Shown: positions 59,357-64,000 of the stretch, in pieces
Layout of the letters: every line of letters begins with the position of its first letter
Numbering within the stretch: position 1 is the stretch's first letter
Assembly: GCF_003434055.1 (NCBI RefSeq)
Contig: NZ_QVEX01000014.1
Location: 79,048-143,047 of the forward strand
Length of the DNA: 64,000 nt
Direction: 5' to 3'
From: Enterocloster aldenensis
GTDB lineage: Bacteria > Bacillota > Clostridia > Lachnospirales > Lachnospiraceae
Made by a program: the position numbers and the translations under genes
The notes under the pieces: generated by a model
Databases searched by the model: none
Told to the model about the DNA's origin: nothing
Seen by the model: only the letters and a program-made list of their open reading frames with translations

Positions 59357-60502
59357 TTACTCTGCAGCTGCATTGTTAATAAACTGCGGGTCGTAGCACT
59401 CATCACTCATTACTTTGTCCTTTTCTTCCTGTGAATATATGCTCTGGTCCACAAAGAAGGTCATCAGGTCGCCAATCAGGTTCTTCTGAAGCTTACTCTT
59501 TCCATCCGTTTCTTTGGTAAACCATGCCTTCTGCTCTTCAATGGCGGGAGCTCCTGTTGTAAGTTCAATCAGATTCATGCAATCTTCCTGTGTGCTGTTC
59601 ATACCATACTCCTGGCAATAGTCGTAAAAATATTGAGCCGCTTCCTCCGGATTATCCTTCATCCAATAACATGCTTTTAAATATATATTTAACCATGTCT
59701 GCACCACATCAGGGCGATCCTTGATAATGCCGTCCGTTGCAAAAATCAGGTTGCTGATATCCATGCCGACCGCGTCCGCGCTTGTTACCGGAATCCACCC
59801 TTCCTTTTCTGCCTGCAGGCAGAACGTTACCCACTGCGATACAGCGTCTCCATTGCCTGACTTGAACGCTGAAAATGATGCGGCCGTATCCAGGTTTGTT
59901 ATCTTCACATCATCCGTTGTCAACCCCATTGTTTTAAGTGTTGATTGAAGTACCATTTCCTGGGTTGTCCCCTTTGTCAGAAGATACTCCTTTCCCTTCC
60001 AGTCATCAGCCGTACCATAGATTTCACTGCTTGTCTCATTGTTTCCTTTGCCTGCCTTCACAAGGTCACTGTCAGGCCTGGCGTAGATTTTGTTTAAAGG
60101 GTTATCAAATATACTCATGCCGATTACCTTAACCCCATAATTAAGCATACCGATAACAGCGCCGGGCGTTCCTGAAGTACCAATCTCCCATGCATCGGTT
60201 GCCAGCGCCTCCATCTGCGGGCCGCCTGCCGTATATATCATAAGTTCAACGTCCAGCCCTGCATCTTCAAACCACCCCTTTTTAAGTGCAATGTAACTTG
60301 GAAGCCCGTGGGCGGAGGTATGGTGGCTGGTAATAAGCTTCTGCATCTTTACTTCACCGGAAGCTTCCCCTGTGCCCTGGGCTGCGGCCTCTGTTTTTGC
60401 CTCACTTGCCTTTGGCTCCTCTTTGCCTTTAGAACACCCGCCAAGGCCGGATACACATAGTGCCGATACCAGTAATAACGCTGTTAACCTCACTTTTTTC
60501 AT
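59357..60502 (-). CDS. NitT/TauT-type ABC substrate-binding lipoprotein
   Basis: 381 residues. Lipobox GLGGCSKG, then a bilobal binding protein of the SsuA/NMT1 type: KGWFEDAGLDVELM, TSGTPGAVIGMLNYG and DDWKGKEYLLTKGTTQEM. Relatives bind sulfonates, nitrate, phthalate, thiamine precursors or other small anions. It is third in the operon after the split transketolase and sets the specificity for the whole pathway. Ligand unknown. Confidence 0.9.
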   Translation of the reverse strand: MKKVRLTALLLVSALCVSGLGGCSKGKEEPKASEAKTEAAAQGTGEASGEVKMQKLITSHHTSAHGLPSYIALKKGWFEDAGLDVELMIYTAGGPQMEALATDAWEIGTSGTPGAVIGMLNYGVKVIGMSIFDNPLNKIYARPDSDLVKAGKGNNETSSEIYGTADDWKGKEYLLTKGTTQEMVLQSTLKTMGLTTDDVKITNLDTAASFSAFKSGNGDAVSQWVTFCLQAEKEGWIPVTSADAVGMDISNLIFATDGIIKDRPDVVQTWLNIYLKACYWMKDNPEEAAQYFYDYCQEYGMNSTQEDCMNLIELTTGAPAIEEQKAWFTKETDGKSKLQKNLIGDLMTFFVDQSIYSQEEKDKVMSDECYDPQFINNAAAE

Positions 60503-60541
60503 AGTTCTTCCCCTTTCTCCTTTAACATTTTAAGAATCCTG

Positions 60542-61504
60542 TTACTGCCCCATCATCTCTTTTGCCCGGCTCACAATATCAGCCGCAGTCAGTTTATAAA
60601 GACCTTTCAGCTCCTTCTCTGTTCCCACCTCCCCAAATACATCTTCTTTTCCCATCCTCACAACCCGAATCCCTTTTTTATCATCCAATTCTTCTAATAC
60701 CGCGCTGCCAATCCCCCCGTGCCTGGAATGGTTCTCCACCGTAAGGATCCCTCTTGTTTCCTGTGCCGCGGCCAGTACCGCCTCACGGTCAACCGGCTTT
60801 ATGGTAAACATGTCCAGCACCCTGGCATGTATCCCTTCCTCCTCCAGACGGTCTGCTGCCTTTAGGACATCCCCGACACACATCCCTCCTGTAATAATTG
60901 TCAGGTCCTTGCCCTCCCTCAGATGCATGGCCTTTCCAAGTCTGAACCTGGTGCCCTCCTTGTATATTTTCATGCTGCCTTTCCTTGCAAGGCGGATATA
61001 CGCAAACCCTTCATGATCCGAAACCAAGGGCAGGATTCCCTTAACCATGGCAGAATCCGTGGGTTCCACAATTAAAGCCTCAGGAATCATACGGAATATG
61101 CCAACATCCTCCATGGCCATGTGGGTGCCGCCGTTATGCCCGCAGGTATAACCAGGGTCAGCCCCCACCACCTTAACATTAAGGCGGCTGTACGCATCCG
61201 ATATATAAATCTGGTCCAGGGCCCTTCTGCTGGCAAATACCCCGAATGTATGTATAAAAGGCATCATTCCCTCTTCAGCCATCCCGCCTGCAAAGCTGGC
61301 CATATTCTGTTCCGCGATTCCCATATTCACAAAATGCTCCGGATATTGCCTGGCAAACCCAAGCATCCCCATTCCGTAAGTAAAGTCCGCCGTAATGAGG
61401 ACAATGGGCCTGCCTTCCTGAATCATCTTTATATGGGTATTGATATAGGCATCCCGCAGGTCTTCCTCATCCAACTGGTATGTATTTTCTATTTTTGTTA
61501 ACAT
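60542..61504 (-). CDS. transketolase, C-terminal subunit
   Basis: 320 residues: the pyrimidine-binding and C-terminal domains of a split transketolase. Visible are GIAEQNMASFAGGMAEEG (catalytic Glu that activates ThDP), HNGGTHMAMED and the C-terminal TVENHSRHGGIGSAV. It overlaps the N-terminal subunit gene by 7 nt, so equal amounts are made. Split transketolases occur in sugar side pathways, including sulfo-sugar and apulose degradation, besides the pentose phosphate path. Confidence 0.92.
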   Translation of the reverse strand: MLTKIENTYQLDEEDLRDAYINTHIKMIQEGRPIVLITADFTYGMGMLGFARQYPEHFVNMGIAEQNMASFAGGMAEEGMMPFIHTFGVFASRRALDQIYISDAYSRLNVKVVGADPGYTCGHNGGTHMAMEDVGIFRMIPEALIVEPTDSAMVKGILPLVSDHEGFAYIRLARKGSMKIYKEGTRFRLGKAMHLREGKDLTIITGGMCVGDVLKAADRLEEEGIHARVLDMFTIKPVDREAVLAAAQETRGILTVENHSRHGGIGSAVLEELDDKKGIRVVRMGKEDVFGEVGTEKELKGLYKLTAADIVSRAKEMMGQ

Positions 61505-62415
61505 TCTTTCCCATCTCCCCCCTGATCCGGTATCTTTTCATGTGCTTCTGACATCTGCTGCATCAATGCTGAAATCTTTTGATTCAAATACGTCTCTGCC
61601 TCTGCAAGCTGCCTGTCATTGACACCAATCCCGTGATTGAATTCCATGTGTTCTGCAAAGCTGCAGTCCTTTCCCTTGACCGTGTCCAGACAGATTAAGG
61701 ATGGCATTTCATCCTGGGCTTTTGCATTTTCGACCGCCTTTGCAATCTGCCCCACGTCATGTCCATCAATTGTCTGTACATACCACCCAAACAGCTGCGC
61801 ATGGGCTCCAATTCCTTGTGTGGGCAGGATTTCCTGAACCTTTCCATCCACCTGTTTTTTGTTTCCGTCCACAAATGCAATCAGTTTCTTCTGTTTGTGG
61901 AATCCGGCAAACATCAATGCTTCCCATACCTGCCCCTCCTGGCATTCCCCATCCCCCATGATGCAGTAGGTAAACACATTCCGTCCGTTCAGCTCATTCG
62001 CCCAGGCAATCCCGCACGCAGCGGACAATCCCTGCCCCAATGATCCTGTAGACATATCGATTCCCGGTGTCTTTGTCCTGTCACAATGGCTTGGGAGCCT
62101 GGTCCCAAGCTTATTCAGGGTGGTTTTCCAATCTTCCGGGAAAAAACCCTTTAACAGCAATGCCGCATAAAGGCTGCAGCCGCAGTGGCCCTTGGACATG
62201 ACCAGACGGTCCCTTTCCTCATCCCTTGGATGCTTTGGGTCATATCGCATCTCCCTCCCATACAATACCGCAATTGTATCGGAGACAGACATGGTCCCAC
62301 CCACATGCCCCTTCTTTGCCGAGGCAATCTGCTGTAACGCGGTCTTACGTATGTTGGCTGCGAAGATTTCCAATTCCGCCCTTTCCTTTTGTGTCATGAA
62401 ACATCCACTCTCCAT
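61498..62415 (-). CDS. transketolase, N-terminal subunit
   Basis: 305 residues binding the diphosphate of ThDP. Motifs: KKGHVGGTMSVSDTIAVLYG, SKGHCGCSLYAALLLKGF, TGSLGQGLSAACGIA and the ThDP motif MGDGECQEGQVWEA followed by the metal Asn region VDGNKKQVDG. GGGGGAG precedes the ATG at 62415. First metabolic gene after the LacI regulator, with a perfect operator (62435-62450) just before it. Confidence 0.93.
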   Translation of the reverse strand: MESGCFMTQKERAELEIFAANIRKTALQQIASAKKGHVGGTMSVSDTIAVLYGREMRYDPKHPRDEERDRLVMSKGHCGCSLYAALLLKGFFPEDWKTTLNKLGTRLPSHCDRTKTPGIDMSTGSLGQGLSAACGIAWANELNGRNVFTYCIMGDGECQEGQVWEALMFAGFHKQKKLIAFVDGNKKQVDGKVQEILPTQGIGAHAQLFGWYVQTIDGHDVGQIAKAVENAKAQDEMPSLICLDTVKGKDCSFAEHMEFNHGIGVNDRQLAEAETYLNQKISALMQQMSEAHEKIPDQGGDGKEC

Positions 62416-62434
62416 CTTTCTAATCTCCCCCTCC

Positions 62435-62450
62435 TTGTAAACGTTTACAA
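62435..62450. promoter_or_regulatory. perfect 16-bp LacI-type operator before the transketolase genes
   Basis: TTGTAAACGTTTACAA is a perfect palindrome of the LacI/CcpA type, 20 nt upstream of the transketolase start codon. It shares GTTTACA or its equivalent with sites at 63518 and 63638. It may act as a roadblock or repress a second promoter. Confidence 0.85.
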
Positions 62451-62466
62451 ACCTATCAAAAAAACT

Positions 62467-63489
62467 CTACTCGAGTTTTTTTACAGAATTCCCCTCCTCT
62501 ATCTCACAGTTAAATATAACCTCGCTATTATACATGGCCCTGCCCTCTCCTTCCAGTTTTGCAATTAATAACTCCCCTGCTTTTTTCCCAATCCGGTGTC
62601 CGTCCTGAATCACTGCAGTCACTTTGGGCTCTATCAGTTCCGAACCCAGCTGCCCAAAGGAAACCAGCGACAGCTCCCCGGGAATACGTATTCCCAGCTT
62701 CCTTGCGGCCGTCATGATATTCTCTGTAAGTTTTCCATTAAGGGAAATCATGGCCGTAGGCATGATATCCTTTTCTTTCCACTCCGCCAATATGGCTGTT
62801 ATCTCTGAGAGCGTTATGTTCCTGCCCTTTCTTCCTTCCACTATGTACCGCTCTTCCAGCAAAATCCCCGCTTCTTCCAGCGCATCCTTACATGCGTTAA
62901 AACGCTCCTGCATAAATGGCAGATGCGGCAGCAGTCCATTGGCAACGCTGACTTTTCTGTGTCCTGCTTCAATCACGATTCCGGCCAGTTTGCGGGATGA
63001 CAGATAATTTTCATCTGTAACCATATCCACCTTGGCATCCTTTAGCCTTCGGTCAATCAGGACAATCGGGAGGTTACTTTCATTAAACATGGTTCCATCC
63101 GTAGTACTTGTGGCTATGACCAGTCCATCTACCATGTAGGAGGACATCTTATCAAACATCTTCTTTTCTTTTTCCGGGTCATTCTCAGACACTGACAAAA
63201 TAATGCTGTATCCGGATTCGGAAACCACTGCTTCCAGCCCCTCAAGAACCTGCATGAAAAACACATTGGTCAGCCGCGGTATGATAAGACCTATCACTTT
63301 TGTCTTGCCGCGCTTGAGCCCGCTTGCCAGGGCATTCATCTCATATGATAATTCTTTAATAGACCGGTTTACCTTCTCAGCCGCTTCGGGACTTACCACC
63401 CCGCTATTATTAAGTACCCGGGAAACCGTGGCAATGCTGACCCCTGCATGCCTTGCCACATCTATAATTGTTACACTGCCCTTTTTCAT
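62467..63489 (-). CDS. LacI-family regulator of the transketolase-LarA operon
   Basis: 340 residues. LacI helix-turn-helix VTIIDVARHAGVSIATVSRVL near the N-terminus, hinge helix region, then an effector-binding domain (IGLIIPRLTNVFF, YMVDGLVIATST). First gene of the eleven-gene operon; 51 nt separate it from the transketolase. Three near-identical palindromes at its own promoter, in its leader and before the transketolase gene support autoregulation plus operon control by an imported sugar-like inducer. CcpA could bind some of them too. Confidence 0.92.
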   Translation of the reverse strand: MKKGSVTIIDVARHAGVSIATVSRVLNNSGVVSPEAAEKVNRSIKELSYEMNALASGLKRGKTKVIGLIIPRLTNVFFMQVLEGLEAVVSESGYSIILSVSENDPEKEKKMFDKMSSYMVDGLVIATSTTDGTMFNESNLPIVLIDRRLKDAKVDMVTDENYLSSRKLAGIVIEAGHRKVSVANGLLPHLPFMQERFNACKDALEEAGILLEERYIVEGRKGRNITLSEITAILAEWKEKDIMPTAMISLNGKLTENIMTAARKLGIRIPGELSLVSFGQLGSELIEPKVTAVIQDGHRIGKKAGELLIAKLEGEGRAMYNSEVIFNCEIEEGNSVKKLE

Positions 63490-63517
63490 ATTTTCCTGCC
63501 CCCTATTCTCAGTTATC

Positions 63518-63533
63518 TTGAAAACGTTTACAG
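63518..63533. promoter_or_regulatory. LacI-type operator in the leader of the lacI gene
   Basis: TTGAAAACGTTTACAG, palindromic except at the outer positions, lies 29 nt upstream of the lacI start codon and exactly 120 bp from the site at 63638. Confidence 0.75.
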
Positions 63534-63637
63534 CATAGGCACGTTATTTTTATGAATTCCAAAGAAAATATGTGCTGAAACCAACTGGTCTGCAACCATT
63601 TTACTTACAATTTTCCGATTTATTCATGAAACATTCT

Positions 63638-63653
63638 TTGAAAACGTTTACTA
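63638..63653. promoter_or_regulatory. LacI-type operator at the operon promoter
   Basis: TTGAAAACGTTTACTA lies 13 nt downstream of the leftward -10 box (63666-63671), over the start site. Position and sequence fit direct repression. Confidence 0.8.
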
Positions 63654-63665
63654 CTATATATGGAT

Positions 63666-63694
63666 AATATAGCACAAAGAAAATGAAATTTCAA
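63666..63694 (-). promoter_or_regulatory. promoter of the eleven-gene lacI-transketolase-LarA operon
   Basis: Read leftward: TTGAAA (63689-63694), 17 bp, TATATT (63666-63671). It leaves a leader of about 165 nt before the lacI gene. Confidence 0.78.
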
Positions 63695-63967
63695 GATGTT
63701 TTTGTAAATAATAACAACATCAACCAATCCCAAAAAATCCCAGGCAGGTATCTTATATATAAAAAGACCAAAATACGCTTAAATCCCGGCGATAAATCCA
63801 TGCAGGCACCTCCTGTCCGTTCCGGTGTATTCCTGTGTGTTTTCCAAACACGTCCTGATATAGTATGCCCATATTCCGGATGATTCCTGCCGGGTATTCC
63901 GGAATTTCATGGAGTGTGCCCTGTCTGAGCCGGTCAATCTTGTTTCCTTTGGCTGCCGTAAGTCGCC

Positions 63968-63988
63968 GCCACCCGTAAAACGGGTGGC
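63968..63988. other. 9-bp GC-rich hairpin at the window edge
   Basis: GCCACCCGT and ACGGGTGGC pair perfectly around AAA. No T-run follows within the window. It might be a terminator of a gene outside or a subterminal hairpin of an insertion element; too little is visible to decide. Confidence 0.4.
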
Positions 63989-64000
63989 TCGGTGAACGGG

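Larger units (their letters stand above)
63490..64000. other. intergenic region at the right edge
   Basis: No convincing gene is seen in these 511 bp. They hold two LacI-type operators, a promoter, a leader of about 165 nt for the lacI gene, and a hairpin near the edge. A 66-codon frame at 63683-63883 lies over the promoter, has no ribosome site and is not counted. Confidence 0.6.

Noticed and set aside
54363..62415. Assignment of the eleven-gene operon to the known sulfoquinovose transketolase pathway
   Set aside because: Only the split transketolase fits. No sulfo-sugar isomerase or sulfoerythrose isomerase gene is present, and LarA is not part of that route, so the name is not applied.
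63683..63883. 66-codon rightward frame near the right edge
   Set aside because: It overlaps the promoter of the lacI operon, lacks a ribosome site and has no recognisable features.
1..64000. tRNA, rRNA, prophage or transposase genes
   Set aside because: I looked for cloverleaf-like sequences, rRNA segments, integrase or transposase motifs and found none that I could support.

Overview
The window looks like a chromosomal segment of a Gram-positive gut Clostridium, most likely Lachnospiraceae of the Enterocloster / Clostridium clostridioforme type. The signs are strong AGGAGG ribosome sites, moderate G+C, lipoprotein signal peptides, clostridial ChW repeats, iron-sulfur serine dehydratase SdaAA/SdaAB, luxS and several TRAP transporters. 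No rRNA, tRNA, CRISPR array, prophage or complete transposase gene was seen. Genus-level placement is inference.

Left part (1-13.7 kb): the start of a lipoprotein gene, a purine nucleoside phosphorylase, and a single-pass membrane protein of unknown function. A leftward operon (MFS transporter, PHP phosphoesterase, AGCS amino-acid:sodium symporter) faces a rightward operon (DeoR-type regulator, sdaAB, sdaAA) across a repeat-rich regulatory region. Next come a ChW/NodB polysaccharide deacetylase, a small HD hydrolase, a membrane protein with a Thr/Lys repeat stalk, and an MBL-fold hydrolase. The MBL gene follows a candidate 20-codon leader peptide, and its stop codon lies in the first unit of a coding-phase minisatellite.

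Transport and carbohydrate part (13.8-46.7 kb): three complete TRAP transporters, each with its own kind of regulator. TRAP-1 has a LacI regulator, an SGNH esterase and a second binding protein, and lies back to back with nagA and two nagB-like deaminases. TRAP-2 has a YesMN-type two-component system. TRAP-3 has a zinc dehydrogenase and a divergent GntR regulator, with a 20-bp palindrome on the promoter. Between them are glgB with a 233-residue repetitive basic tail, mgsA, an FAH-family enzyme, a P-type calcium-type ATPase, a GlgX-like GH13 protein that appears to have lost its catalytic residues, an M20 peptidase overlapping it, and a Uup-like ABC-F ATPase.

Right part (46.7-64 kb): an xth/luxS pair, a lipoprotein fusing a YARHG domain to a PstS-like binding domain, a second ABC-F ATPase and a small lipoprotein. 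A leftward operon of eleven genes (63.5-52.9 kb) follows: LacI regulator, split transketolase, a NitT/TauT-type ABC importer with two different ATPases, an SDR dehydrogenase, a zinc dehydrogenase and a LarA-family protein. A strong promoter and three LacI-type operators mark it as one regulon. This combination does not match a pathway I know and is the best candidate for an undescribed catabolic system. A recurring trait of the window is in-frame tandem repeats of 18-30 bp in at least five proteins, in both secreted and cytoplasmic ones.
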